Shown: one piece after another, positions 14,583 to 22,561 of the stretch
How positions within the stretch are numbered: the first letter of the stretch is position 1
Layout of the letters: each line of letters starts with the position of its first letter
Assembly (NCBI GenBank): GCA_017505505.1
Contig: JAFVPA010000056.1
Span: forward strand, 1-31,961
Length of the DNA stretch: 31,961 nt
Origin: Oscillospiraceae bacterium
GTDB taxonomy: Bacteria > Bacillota_A > Clostridia > Oscillospirales > Oscillospiraceae
Reading direction: 5' to 3'
Notes under the pieces: model-generated
Databases searched by the model: none
Told to the model about the DNA's origin: nothing
What the model saw: the letters and a program-made list of their open reading frames with translations, nothing else
Program-made: the position numbers and the translations under genes

Positions 14583-15284
14583 ATGGAACGACTGGATAAA
14601 TTCTTATGTGACAGCGGCGCAGGTACCCGCTCCCAGGTGAAGCTCCTGCTGAAGGCAGGCCGGGTCACCGTGGACGGAAAAGTGGAAAAGGACAACGGCA
14701 GAAAGATCGACCCGGCAAAGCAGGTCATCACCCTGGACGGAGAAGTGCTGGGCGGTAAGCGCCGGGTGGTGGTCATGCTGAACAAACCGGCAGGCTTCGT
14801 CACGGCCACCGAGGATGCGGTGGAGCGGACTGTCATGGAGTTGCTGCCTCCGGAAATGAAGCATCTGGACCTGAAGCCTGTTGGCCGTCTGGACAAAGCC
14901 ACCGAGGGCCTGCTGCTGTTTACCAATGACGGCGACCTGCTCCACCGGCTGATCTCTCCCAAAAAGGAAGTGCCCAAAATTTATTACGCCAGGCACGAAG
15001 GGGAAGCAACGGCGGAGGATGTGGAAGCCTTTGCCGCAGGCCTGACCCTGCGGGACGGTACGGTATGCCTTCCGGCCAGGCTGGAACCTCTGGGGCTGGG
15101 CGAAAGTCTGGTGACGGTCTGCGAGGGAAAATACCACCAGGTCCGCCGGATGATGGCCTCCCGGAATATGACGGTCCTCTATCTGGAACGGAGAAAAGAG
15201 GGGAATCTGACGCTGGGGGATCTGCCCAGGGGAAATGTGCGGGAGCTGTCGGAGGAAGAGATCCGGTGTCTCGAAACACAATGA
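14583..15284 (+). CDS. RsuA/RluB-family pseudouridine synthase
   Basis: A 233-residue RNA-modifying enzyme converting a specific uridine to pseudouridine, probably in rRNA. An N-terminal S4 RNA-binding domain (1-50: MERLDKFLCDSGAGTRSQVKL, then GRVTVDGKV) precedes the catalytic domain with MLNKPAGFVTA and the motif LKPVGRLDKATEGLLLFTNDG, where D104 is the catalytic aspartate. The C-terminal EGKYHQVRRMMASRNMTVLYLERRKEG is the family's KxRQIRRM-like end. The start has GGAGGAATT just upstream; an in-frame ATG 15 codons earlier lacks one. Whether it is RsuA- (16S) or RluB/RluE/F-like (23S) cannot be decided from sequence alone. Confidence 0.92.
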   Translation: MERLDKFLCDSGAGTRSQVKLLLKAGRVTVDGKVEKDNGRKIDPAKQVITLDGEVLGGKRRVVVMLNKPAGFVTATEDAVERTVMELLPPEMKHLDLKPVGRLDKATEGLLLFTNDGDLLHRLISPKKEVPKIYYARHEGEATAEDVEAFAAGLTLRDGTVCLPARLEPLGLGESLVTVCEGKYHQVRRMMASRNMTVLYLERRKEGNLTLGDLPRGNVRELSEEEIRCLETQ

Positions 15285-15434
15285 CGGCAGGGGAAATGAA
15301 AAATCCTCCGCTACATTATAATATACGGTCATTTTGCTGGTAGCCAAGGGAACTGGCCCGGTTGCGGCAACTGCACTTGTTGGAATATTACCTAAAAAAC
15401 ATCAGTAATTTTGCAGTAAAATGTCAAAAGGTAC
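15285..15434. repeat. Intergenic stretch with a probable decayed repeat copy
   Basis: No gene is seen here. AAATCCTCCGCTACA (15301-15315) followed by CGGTCATTTT (15327-15336) resembles the right end of repeat copies A and B (AAATCCTCCCCTACA ... CGATCATTT). The left part is not recognisable, so this may be a truncated remnant. The rest holds only weak hairpins (around 15343-15380) before the next promoter. Confidence 0.4.
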
Positions 15435-15463
15435 TTGCAAAGTGCGCAAAAGCTGTGTATAAT
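15435..15463 (+). promoter_or_regulatory. Promoter of the PucR-like regulator gene
   Basis: TTGCAA (15435-15440), 17-base spacer, TATAAT (15458-15463), about 58 bases before the start codon. Confidence 0.82.
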
Positions 15464-15520
15464 AAACATGCAATTTTGTGAAATGCGCATTTGTGCAAGA
15501 TACTAAGGAGTGACAGAAAG

Positions 15521-16609
15521 ATGTCCAACAGTGTTTTTCAGAGCGTAATTATTCAGTTAAGAGAGATTTCTGACCGTACTTTCGGTGTGATCGATACCGA
15601 AGGCAGTGTCGTTTCCTGTACCGACCAGGCCATGCTGGGTGAGCGCTGGACGGATGCAGCCCTGAAGGTGGGCAATGCTTCCGAAAGCGTCGTGACCTTT
15701 GCACAGAAGAGCTTCAAGGCCATCATGGGCAATTCCAACTATTTCGAGTACGCCGTGTTCTGCACCGGTGATGACGAAATGGCCAAGAGCTTCTGCCAGG
15801 TAGCTTACATCGCCCTGAACGATGCCAAGACCTTCTATGAAGAGAAGCATGACCGGGGCACCTTCGTTAAGAACATCATTATGGATAATATCCTGCCCGG
15901 CGACATTTACATCCGGGCCAAGGAGCTGCACTTCGCTACGGATGCCCCCCGGGCTGTTTTCCTGATCCGTCAGGTGGGCCACAGTGATGTGACCACCGTG
16001 GATGTGCTGTCCGGTATGTTCCCTGACAAGCAGCAGGATTTTGTTCTGTCCATCAATGAGACGGATATCGCAGTCATCAAGCAGATCAATGCCAATGTTA
16101 CCGCAGAGGATCTGGAAAAGATCGCCGCAGGCATTGAGGAGACTCTGAAGAACGAGCTGCGGATCAAGACCATCATCGGTATCGGCACCATGGCTGAGCA
16201 TCTGCGGGAGCTGGCTGATTCCTATAAGGAGGCCCAGACTGCCATTGATGTGGGCACGGTCTTTGATCCTGAGAAGAGCATCATGCACTATGAGAATCTG
16301 GGTATCGGCCGCCTGATCTATCAGCTGCCCACTACCCTGTGTGAGATCTTCCTGCGGGAGGTCTTCAAGAAGAATTCTCTGGATTCCCTGGATCAGGAGA
16401 CGCTGTTTACCATCAACAAGTTCTTCGAGAACAGCCTGAACGTTTCCGAGACTTCCCGAAAGCTGTTCGTTCACCGTAACACCCTGGTCTACCGTCTGGA
16501 GAAGATCCGCAAGCTCACCGGCCTGGACCTGCGGGAGTTTGACCATGCCATCGTGTTCCGCGTGGCTCTGATGGTCCGCCAGTATCTGGCTTCCCGGGAA
16601 AACCGCTGA
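15521..16609 (+). CDS. PucR/CdaR-family helix-turn-helix transcriptional regulator
   Basis: A 362-residue regulator. The N-terminal part looks like a GAF/sensor-type domain (SDRTFGVIDTEGSVVSCTDQAM) and the middle like the GGDEF-derived domain of CdaR-like proteins (IIGIGTMAEHLRELADSYKEAQTAIDVGTVF, then YENLGIGRLIYQLP). The C-terminus is the PucR-type HTH: NVSETSRKLFVHRNTLVYRLEKIRKLTGLDLREFDHAIVFRVALMV. AAGGAG lies 10-11 bases before the ATG (MSNSVFQSV). It is a single-gene unit with its own promoter and terminator, directly upstream of ftsEX. The ligand and targets are unknown; control of the ftsEX cluster is possible only by position. Confidence 0.85.
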   Translation: MSNSVFQSVIIQLREISDRTFGVIDTEGSVVSCTDQAMLGERWTDAALKVGNASESVVTFAQKSFKAIMGNSNYFEYAVFCTGDDEMAKSFCQVAYIALNDAKTFYEEKHDRGTFVKNIIMDNILPGDIYIRAKELHFATDAPRAVFLIRQVGHSDVTTVDVLSGMFPDKQQDFVLSINETDIAVIKQINANVTAEDLEKIAAGIEETLKNELRIKTIIGIGTMAEHLRELADSYKEAQTAIDVGTVFDPEKSIMHYENLGIGRLIYQLPTTLCEIFLREVFKKNSLDSLDQETLFTINKFFENSLNVSETSRKLFVHRNTLVYRLEKIRKLTGLDLREFDHAIVFRVALMVRQYLASRENR

Positions 16610-16622
16610 TCAAAATAGGATA

Positions 16623-16651
16623 ACGGGGCTGCATATAGCGGCCCCGTTTTT
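16623..16651 (+). terminator. Terminator of the PucR-like gene
   Basis: 10-bp stem ACGGGGCTGC/GCGGCCCCGT (16623-16632 and 16638-16647, one G-T pair) with a 5-base loop and a run of five T. Confidence 0.92.
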
Positions 16652-16745
16652 GCGGGGTTGGGAAGTGTTTTCGGCCGCAAAAACGTACCATATATAGAGG
16701 CATAACGGACTGTAAACCACAATCCCTTGAAAACTGAATTTTATT

Positions 16746-16772
16746 TTCACAAAAATATGGATTTTTTGTGAA
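16746..16772. repeat. AT-rich hairpin between the PucR-like gene and ftsE
   Basis: Perfect 10-bp inverted repeat TTCACAAAAA (16746-16755) and TTTTTGTGAA (16763-16772) with a 7-base loop. It lies just upstream of the ftsE promoter, so an operator role is possible. Otherwise nothing coding is seen between 16652 and 16807. Confidence 0.5.
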
Positions 16773-16807
16773 TTCTTAGGAATTTACTAATTTTCTGCGA
16801 ACTGTGA

Positions 16808-16836
16808 TTGACATTGCCTTTGCAATGTGTTACAAT
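16808..16836 (+). promoter_or_regulatory. Promoter of the ftsEX operon
   Basis: TTGACA (16808-16813), 17-base spacer, TACAAT (16831-16836), about 60 bases before the ftsE start. Confidence 0.87.
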
Positions 16837-16897
16837 TTGGTTACACTGCGGGCAGAATTGGGTCTACCAATCTGCCGAAATACAGGAGATTATACAT

Positions 16898-17620
16898 ATG
16901 ATCCAATTTACTGATGTCGTGAAAACGTATGCACAGGGCAACAATGCCCTGAACGGCGTGACCATGCAGATCGAAGACGGCGAATTTGTCTTTTTGATCG
17001 GTCCTTCCGGTTCCGGTAAGTCCACCATCATCAAGCTGATCACCGGTGAGCTGAAGCCCACGTCCGGTACCGTTCATGTCAACGGCTATTCTCTGGAGCG
17101 GATCCGCAAGCGTGAGATCCCCTATCTGCGCCGTACTGTCGGCGTTGTGTTCCAGGATTTCCGTCTGATCGATAAGATGACGGTCTATGAAAATGTGGCC
17201 TTCGCCATGCGCGTGGTCGGAGCCAGGGAGCGGGAGATCCGGGAGCGTGTGCCTTACGTTCTGGAACTGGTTGGCCTGGAAAGCAAGATGAACCGTCATC
17301 CCAATGAGATGTCCGGCGGTGAGCAGCAGAGACTGGCCATCGCCCGGGCCCTGGTGAACAACCCCAGCACCATCATCGCCGACGAGCCTACCGGTAACCT
17401 GGACCCGGAGCGTTCCTTCGAGATCATGGCACTGCTGCAGGAGATCAACAACCTGGGCACCACCGTGCTGGTGGTCTCCCATGACCAGAAGCTGGTGGAT
17501 CTCTTTGGCAAGCGTGTCATCGCCATTGACGAGGGCCTCGTGGTCCGGGACGACGGTGAGGAAGAGGACGAGCTGGACCTTGTGATGGAAGAGGAGGAAG
17601 AGACCGATGAAGCTGAATAA
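16898..17620 (+). CDS. ftsE: Cell division ATP-binding protein FtsE
   Basis: ATPase of the FtsEX complex, which at the division site or sidewall transmits ATP hydrolysis through FtsX to extracellular peptidoglycan hydrolases. In this 240-residue ABC protein Walker A is GPSGSGKST (35-43), the Q-loop is VFQDF (Q86), the signature is MSGGEQQRLAIARAL, Walker B IIADEPTGNLDP has E163, and H195 is the switch histidine. FtsE-type residues RRTVGVVFQDFRLIDKMTVYENVAF are clear. The start has AGGAG upstream. The C-terminal extension of about 20 residues is very acidic (EEEDELDLVMEEEEETDEAE), longer than in classic FtsE. It overlaps ftsX by 14 bases, so translation is probably coupled. Confidence 0.96.
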   Translation: MIQFTDVVKTYAQGNNALNGVTMQIEDGEFVFLIGPSGSGKSTIIKLITGELKPTSGTVHVNGYSLERIRKREIPYLRRTVGVVFQDFRLIDKMTVYENVAFAMRVVGAREREIRERVPYVLELVGLESKMNRHPNEMSGGEQQRLAIARALVNNPSTIIADEPTGNLDPERSFEIMALLQEINNLGTTVLVVSHDQKLVDLFGKRVIAIDEGLVVRDDGEEEDELDLVMEEEEETDEAE

Positions 17621-18494
17621 TCTTGGCTACCTGCTGAAGGAAGGCTTTAAGGGTATCTTCACCCATGGCTTCATGTCCTTCGCGGCTGTGTGTGTCACTG
17701 TGGCCTGCCTGGTCATCGTGGGCAGCTTCTCCATCCTGGCCTATAACCTGGATGTGATGGTGGAAGATCTGAACCAGACCAGTGAGATCCTGGCTTATGT
17801 GGACAGTGAGCTGTCCGATGCGGATGCCCGGTCCATTGGTACGAAAATCAATCTGCTAGACAATGTTCTGCAGTCTACTTTTGTCTCCCGAGAGGAAGCC
17901 CTGGAAGACTTTATTGCCGACCATGACGGGGACAGCGCTTTCAGTGGTGTTCAGGCCTCCGACCTGCGCCACCGTTATGTGATCGTTCTGGAAGATAACC
18001 TGAAGATGAAGCAGACCGAGGAGCAGGTCAAGACCCTGCCTGGCATCGTCAAGACCGATGCGGCCTATGAGCTGGCGGAGGGCTTCTCCACCATCCAGAG
18101 CGTTCTGCACATCGTTTCGGCTGCGGTCATTGCCGTGCTGCTGGTGGTCTCCCTGCTGATCATCTCCAATACCGTCAAGCTGGCCATGTATGACCGCCGG
18201 GACGAGATCGCCATTATGAAGATGGTTGGCGCTACCAATGCCTTCATTCGTCTGCCCTTCCAGGTGGAGGGCTTCACCCTGGGTATGCTGGGTGCTGTGC
18301 TGGCCTTTGGCCTGGAATGGGTGGGCTACGATGCTCTGACCCAGAAGGTAGGCGGTGTGGACTCCCTGCAGCTGTTCACCTTCGTTCCTTTCCAGGAGCT
18401 GCTGATCCCCATGGCCATTGTCTTCGGTGCTGCCGGTATGTTCGTCGGTATCGTGGGCAGCTGGACTTCCATCCGTAAGTTCATGGATGTTTAA
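17607..18494 (+). CDS. ftsX: Cell division protein FtsX
   Basis: Permease-like partner of FtsE; it moves no substrate but activates cell-wall hydrolases outside the membrane. The 295-residue product has the expected four transmembrane helices: about 22-46 (FMSFAAVCVTVACLVIVGSFS), then a large extracytoplasmic loop (about 47-165) that should contact the hydrolase coiled coil, then helices near 172-192, 222-245 and 265-288. The motif AMYDRRDEIAIMKMVGATNAFIRLPFQVEG after TM2 is the FtsX/MacB-type hallmark. It starts inside ftsE. The next gene, encoding a coiled-coil M23 hydrolase, begins 21 bases later, the natural effector of this complex. Confidence 0.95.
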   Translation: MKLNNLGYLLKEGFKGIFTHGFMSFAAVCVTVACLVIVGSFSILAYNLDVMVEDLNQTSEILAYVDSELSDADARSIGTKINLLDNVLQSTFVSREEALEDFIADHDGDSAFSGVQASDLRHRYVIVLEDNLKMKQTEEQVKTLPGIVKTDAAYELAEGFSTIQSVLHIVSAAVIAVLLVVSLLIISNTVKLAMYDRRDEIAIMKMVGATNAFIRLPFQVEGFTLGMLGAVLAFGLEWVGYDALTQKVGGVDSLQLFTFVPFQELLIPMAIVFGAAGMFVGIVGSWTSIRKFMDV

Positions 18495-18515
18495 TCGTAA
18501 GGAACCTACTTTTTT

Positions 18516-19733
18516 ATGCATAGACACAGAAAAGCAAATGCCGTCACAGCCCTGCTTCTGGCAGCGGCTATGACACTCACCCTCCTGCCGGTTCCTGCGT
18601 CTGCGGCGACCTCTGCCCAGATCCAGAAACAGATCGATGAATTGGAAGCCAAAAACGCGGAGATCCAGAAGGAGATCAAGGCCATCCAGAGCCAATATAA
18701 CGCCAGCTATGGCGAAATGGAGGACATGGTGGCAGAGAAAAACGCCATTGACCAGGAGATGACCCTCCTGAACAGCAAGATCGAGACCACCAACGAGCAG
18801 ATCATGGCCTACAGCCAGCTCATTGCCGACACCCAGGAGGAACTGGATGACGCGGAGGAAGAGCTGCGGGCCCTGAGCGAAGCCCACCGGGAGCGTGTCC
18901 GGGTCATGGAGGAAGAAGGCAAGGTCACCTACTGGGAGGTCTTGTTCCAGGCCAACAGCTTCACGGATCTGCTGGACCGGATCAACATGATCGAGGAGAT
19001 CAACGCCGCCGACCGCCGCCGTATCGAACAGATGCGCATTGCCGCGGATATCGTCTCCGCTACCCGGATGAATCTGGAAACAGAGAAGACCTCTCTGGAA
19101 CAGGTCCGCACCGAACTGGCAGCGGACGAAGAAGCGCTGGAAGAAAAGCGGGTGGAATACGATACCCTGCTTTTTGATCTGGAACAGAAAACAGAAGAGT
19201 TTGAGATCCTTCTGGCAGAATCAGAAGTATTGCAGGATGACCTGATGCAGGAGATCGCCAAGAAGGAAGCAGAGCTGGAAGAAGCCAAGCATGACGAGTA
19301 TCTGAAAAAGCTGGCCCTGAAGGGGGATAATCCTCCCTCCAGCGCTACCTGGATTACCCCGGTCTCCGGTTACCGCCTGACCAGTCCCTTTGGTATGCGC
19401 AAGCACCCCGTGCTGGGTGTTGTGCGGATGCACAATGGTGTGGACATGGCCTGTGCCCAGGGTACTCCCATTTACGCCACCCGGGCCGGTAAGGTCACCC
19501 GGACGGCTTATCAGGCCGGCGGTGCGGGCAACTATGTCAGCATCAACCACCTGGACGGCTTCTCCTCTATTTATATGCACATGACCCATTATGTGGTGTC
19601 TGCCGGACAGAACGTGTCTGCCGGGCAGCTCATCGGATATGTGGGTTCCACCGGTATTTCTACCGGACCCCACCTGCATTTCGGCATTTCCTATGCCGGT
19701 ACTTACGTTAATCCCCTGGCATACATCGCCTGA
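18516..19733 (+). CDS. Coiled-coil M23 peptidoglycan hydrolase (CwlO/PcsB/EnvC-like), copy 1
   Basis: A 405-residue secreted protein: signal peptide (1-30, cleavage after PASA), long coiled coil (about 32-265) containing the hook-like segment YWEVLFQANSFTDLLDRINMIEEI (139-162) shared with PcsB/CwlO N-domains, and a C-terminal LytM/M23 metallopeptidase. Zinc and catalytic residues appear intact: H306 and D310 (HNGVD), H386 and H388 (HLHF). In characterised systems FtsX binds the coiled coil of such proteins (PcsB, CwlO, EnvC/RipC) and relieves autoinhibition. Since M23 residues are complete, this is a likely active endopeptidase rather than an EnvC-type activator. The ribosome binding site AAGGAA is 11 bases from the ATG. 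Confidence 0.92.
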   Translation: MHRHRKANAVTALLLAAAMTLTLLPVPASAATSAQIQKQIDELEAKNAEIQKEIKAIQSQYNASYGEMEDMVAEKNAIDQEMTLLNSKIETTNEQIMAYSQLIADTQEELDDAEEELRALSEAHRERVRVMEEEGKVTYWEVLFQANSFTDLLDRINMIEEINAADRRRIEQMRIAADIVSATRMNLETEKTSLEQVRTELAADEEALEEKRVEYDTLLFDLEQKTEEFEILLAESEVLQDDLMQEIAKKEAELEEAKHDEYLKKLALKGDNPPSSATWITPVSGYRLTSPFGMRKHPVLGVVRMHNGVDMACAQGTPIYATRAGKVTRTAYQAGGAGNYVSINHLDGFSSIYMHMTHYVVSAGQNVSAGQLIGYVGSTGISTGPHLHFGISYAGTYVNPLAYIA

Positions 19734-19760
19734 TGGATGCCGCAGCAAAGGAGCATCGTT

Positions 19761-21065
19761 ATGAAAAATCGCAAACGTATGGTATCCATCCTGGCAGGTA
19801 TTATGGCGGGCGTTATGCTGCTGAGCCTGATCCTGAGCCTGATTCCCGTTCCGGCCCATGCCGCTTCCTCCAGTGAGATCCGCAAGCAGATCAACCAGCT
19901 GAAGAAGGAGAAGGAAGAGATCAAGGATAAGATCGCCGAGGTCCAGGAACAGTATGAGGCCAACGAAGATGAGATCGCGGACATCATTTCCCGAAAGAAT
20001 GTTATTGACCAGGAGATCCAGCTGCTGCACAGCGAGATCGCCAATATCACAGACCAGCTGCAGGCCTTCAATATCCTTATCGCGGACAAGCAGGATGAGC
20101 TGGATGTGGCAGAAGACCGCTATGATGTCCTGAATGAAGAAAATAAGATCCGGATTCGCACCATGGAGGAGGAAGGGGAGCTGTCCTATTGGGAAGTTCT
20201 GTTTAAAGCGAATTCCTTCTCCGATCTGCTGGACCGGCTGAATATGGTGGAGGAGATCGCTTCCTCCGACAAGCGCCGCCTGGCAGAGCTTGCGGATGCC
20301 GCTGACGCGGTGGTGCTGGCCCAGGATGAGCTGGAGATCGAAAAGGCGGATATGGAAGTGACCAGACAGGAGCTGGATAATGCCCAGGCAGAAATGGATG
20401 CCAAGCGGGAAGAAGCCGATGCCCTGATCCAGGAGCTTCTGACCAAGGCCGATGACCTGGAAGCATTGGAAGCAGAATTCGAAGCCCAGGAGCAGGCCTT
20501 CCTGGAGCAGATCGCCCAGAAGGAATATGAGTATGACGAGGCCAAGCAGCGGGAATGGGAAGCCTTTATGGCGACCTCCGTGCCTCCTACGACAGTAGCA
20601 GCCGGAAGTACCGGTAACACGGGTAACAGCGGCAGCAGTGGAACCACCAATAACAGCAGGCCCTCCGGCGGTGGTGGCGGCGGCTGGCTGGTTCCTTGCA
20701 GCTATACCTCCATCACCTCCCCCTTCGGTTACCGGGTCTCTCCCACCACCGGTGCCTCCACTTACCACCAGGGCGTTGACCTGGACACGGGAACGGGCTG
20801 GTCTGTGGTGGCCAGCCGGGCCGGTACGGCGTACACCGCCTACGGCAGTGCCGCCGGTAACTATGTGACCATTGACCACCATGACGGTTTCAAGTCCATC
20901 TATATGCACCTGAGCGGTTTTGCCATCGGCAACGGCACCAATGTCAGTGCCGGCCAGCTGATTGGCTATACAGGAAGCACCGGCGTTTCCACCGGTGACC
21001 ACCTGCACTTCGGTATCTCCAAGAACGGTGTGTATGTGAACCCCTGTAACTACGTTCCCCTGTAA
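19761..21065 (+). CDS. Coiled-coil M23 peptidoglycan hydrolase, copy 2 (tandem paralog)
   Basis: A 434-residue paralog of the preceding gene, with the same plan: signal peptide (about 1-35, LIPVPAHA|A), coiled coil (36-268) with the YWEVLFKANSFSDLLDRLNMVEEI segment, and an M23 domain with H336/D340 (HQGVD) and H414/H416 (HLHF). Unlike copy 1 it has a Gly/Ser/Thr-rich linker (about 280-308) between coiled coil and peptidase. The start MKNRKRMVSI is preceded by AAAGGAG with 7-base spacing; the longer in-frame start is not. It follows copy 1 by 27 bases and is presumably another FtsEX effector, perhaps specialised for a different site or growth phase. Confidence 0.92.
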   Translation: MKNRKRMVSILAGIMAGVMLLSLILSLIPVPAHAASSSEIRKQINQLKKEKEEIKDKIAEVQEQYEANEDEIADIISRKNVIDQEIQLLHSEIANITDQLQAFNILIADKQDELDVAEDRYDVLNEENKIRIRTMEEEGELSYWEVLFKANSFSDLLDRLNMVEEIASSDKRRLAELADAADAVVLAQDELEIEKADMEVTRQELDNAQAEMDAKREEADALIQELLTKADDLEALEAEFEAQEQAFLEQIAQKEYEYDEAKQREWEAFMATSVPPTTVAAGSTGNTGNSGSSGTTNNSRPSGGGGGGWLVPCSYTSITSPFGYRVSPTTGASTYHQGVDLDTGTGWSVVASRAGTAYTAYGSAAGNYVTIDHHDGFKSIYMHLSGFAIGNGTNVSAGQLIGYTGSTGVSTGDHLHFGISKNGVYVNPCNYVPL

Positions 21066-21074
21066 TGTGTTTGC

Positions 21075-21108
21075 TCCCACAGCCCGGAATAGGGCTGTGG
21101 GAAGCTTT
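21075..21108 (+). terminator. Hairpin between the M23 gene and the S41 protease gene
   Basis: Perfect 11-bp stem TCCCACAGCCC/GGGCTGTGGGA (21075-21085 and 21092-21102), followed by AGCTTTTC. The T-run is weak, so it is probably a partial terminator or an mRNA-stability hairpin separating the hydrolases from ctpA-like expression. Confidence 0.7.
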
Positions 21109-21127
21109 TCTATTCGTGAGGTGTTTT

Positions 21128-22279
21128 ATGAAGAACAGGCTGTTGGACTTCGGTTCCCATCTTCTGGTGGCGGTTTTGTCGACCATCGTCACATTGGTCA
21201 TGGTACATGTCCAGGGCGGCGGGCTGGTGCCCTCCAAGCTGGAGCAGCTGGAAACTCTGATCGAAGACCGCTTCATCGGGGAGGCGGAGTCGGAAGCATT
21301 GGAGGATGCGGCAGCAGAAGCCATGGTAAAGGCTACGGGCGACCGTTGGAGCTATTATATCCCTGCCACAGAGTATGAGGCCTATCGGGAGCGGATGGAC
21401 AATGCCTATGTGGGCGTTGGCATTACAATCCAGCCTGAGGCAGAGCAGGGCTTTCGGATCGTGGATGTTGCTGTGGGAGGTCCTGCCGGTGAGGCAGGGC
21501 TGCAGGTCAAGGACCTTCTGGTGAAGGTGGCCGGACAGGACATCCGGGAGATGGATGTGTCCCAGGTCCGGGATCTGGTGAAGGGTAAGACGGGCACCTA
21601 TGTGGAGTTGACGGTGCTGCGACAGGAAGAGGAACTGACGCTCTCCGTAGAGCGCCGCAAAGTGGAAACTCCGGTTGCTAACTGCCAAATGCTGGAAGAT
21701 AATGTTGGCCTGATTACCATTGAAAACTTCGATTCCCGCTGTGCTGAGGAATCCATTGTTGCCATCGGGGCCTTGCGAGAGCAAGGGGCGGAAAAGCTGA
21801 TCTTTGATGTGCGGCACAATCCCGGCGGCTTTGCCGATGAACTGGTGGATCTGCTGGACTATTTGCTGCCTGAGGGAGACCTGTTCCGCACAGTGCGGTA
21901 TGATGGGAAGGAAAATGTGGATAAGTCCGATGCGGACTTCCTGGATATGCCCATGGCGGTGCTGGTGAATTCCGGCAGCTATTCTGCGGCGGAGTTTTTT
22001 GCGGCGGCCCTGCGGGAATATGAGGCGGCCATTGTGGTAGGCGAGCAGACTGTGGGCAAGGGCTATTTTCAGACCACCTACCGCCTGCAGGATGGTTCCG
22101 CAGTCTCGCTGTCCATTGGAAAATATTTTACCCCCAAGGGTGTCAGCCTGGCTGAGACCGGTGTGACTCCGGATGTGGTGATATCTTTAGACGAGGCAAC
22201 GGCGGCAGAGCTCTATTACGGCACGCTGGAACCAAAGGACGATCCTCAGATCCAGGCGGCGATAGATGCAATGAAATAA
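21128..22279 (+). CDS. S41 family C-terminal processing peptidase (CtpA/CtpB-like)
   Basis: A 383-residue protease with one N-terminal transmembrane or signal-anchor helix (about 11-28), a PDZ domain (about 90-175; YVGVGITI, GPAGEAGLQVKDLLVKV) and the S41 catalytic core. S286 (NSGSYSAAEFF), K311 (GEQTVGKGYFQ) and Q315 keep the spacing of the known Ser-Lys-Gln triad of CtpB (lysine 25 residues after the serine, glutamine 4 after that). The protease probably acts outside the membrane on proteins or cell-wall enzymes. In Bacillus subtilis the ctpB gene also lies directly after ftsEX, so the arrangement appears conserved. The start has GAGGTG upstream of the ATG. Confidence 0.93.
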   Translation: MKNRLLDFGSHLLVAVLSTIVTLVMVHVQGGGLVPSKLEQLETLIEDRFIGEAESEALEDAAAEAMVKATGDRWSYYIPATEYEAYRERMDNAYVGVGITIQPEAEQGFRIVDVAVGGPAGEAGLQVKDLLVKVAGQDIREMDVSQVRDLVKGKTGTYVELTVLRQEEELTLSVERRKVETPVANCQMLEDNVGLITIENFDSRCAEESIVAIGALREQGAEKLIFDVRHNPGGFADELVDLLDYLLPEGDLFRTVRYDGKENVDKSDADFLDMPMAVLVNSGSYSAAEFFAAALREYEAAIVVGEQTVGKGYFQTTYRLQDGSAVSLSIGKYFTPKGVSLAETGVTPDVVISLDEATAAELYYGTLEPKDDPQIQAAIDAMK

Positions 22280-22311
22280 CACAAAGCGGACGCAGAAGCG
22301 TCCGCTTTGTG
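22280..22311 (+). terminator. Hairpin terminator after the S41 protease gene
   Basis: Perfect 14-bp stem CACAAAGCGGACGC/GCGTCCGCTTTGTG (22280-22293 and 22298-22311) with an AGAA loop, overlapping the end region of the gene. No strong T-run, but the stem is very stable. Confidence 0.78.
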
Positions 22312-22316
22312 CGTGT

Positions 22317-22504
22317 AACTTATCGTTTGCCACAAGATGATCTGTAGGGCGGGGGCCTGCCCCCGCCGGGCACCAATGATACCGGGCGTGACTATATTGG
22401 CAATTATCCGCCATTTTACATCGATTTTGCCACGCAATGATCGCAACTGCCCGGCGGAGGCTTTCGCTCCGCCCTACATGGGATGGAGCAATAAACTATA
22501 ATTT
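22317..22504. repeat. 188-bp palindromic element, copy C
   Basis: Outer ends AACTTATCGTTTG and, reversed, AAATTATAGTTTA match the end consensus of copies A and B. Inner TGTAGGG (22343-22349) and CCCTACA (22472-22478) bound a 136-bp core with hairpins GGCGGGGGCCTGCCCCCGCC and GGCGGAGGCTTTCGCTCCGCC. The middle differs from A and B, so it is a divergent member of the same family. It lies between a terminator and the next gene's promoter, ending 5 bases before the -35. Confidence 0.82.
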
Positions 22505-22508
22505 CCCT

Positions 22509-22537
22509 TTGTAATATCGATTATAATATGTTATGAT
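22509..22537 (+). promoter_or_regulatory. Promoter of the pyrophosphatase-like operon
   Basis: TTGTAA (22509-22514), 17-base spacer, TATGAT (22532-22537), 25 bases upstream of the start codon. Confidence 0.75.
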
Positions 22538-22561
22538 GGTAAAAAAGAAGGAGGTCACACT

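Noticed and set aside
19221..21080. 619-codon antisense frame over the M23 hydrolase genes
   Set aside because: It is a shadow of a repetitive coiled-coil coding sequence, with no ribosome binding site or recognisable domain.
22187..22446. Short minus-strand frames across the palindromic element at 22317
   Set aside because: They cross hairpins and a terminator, with no ribosome binding site, so are not genes.
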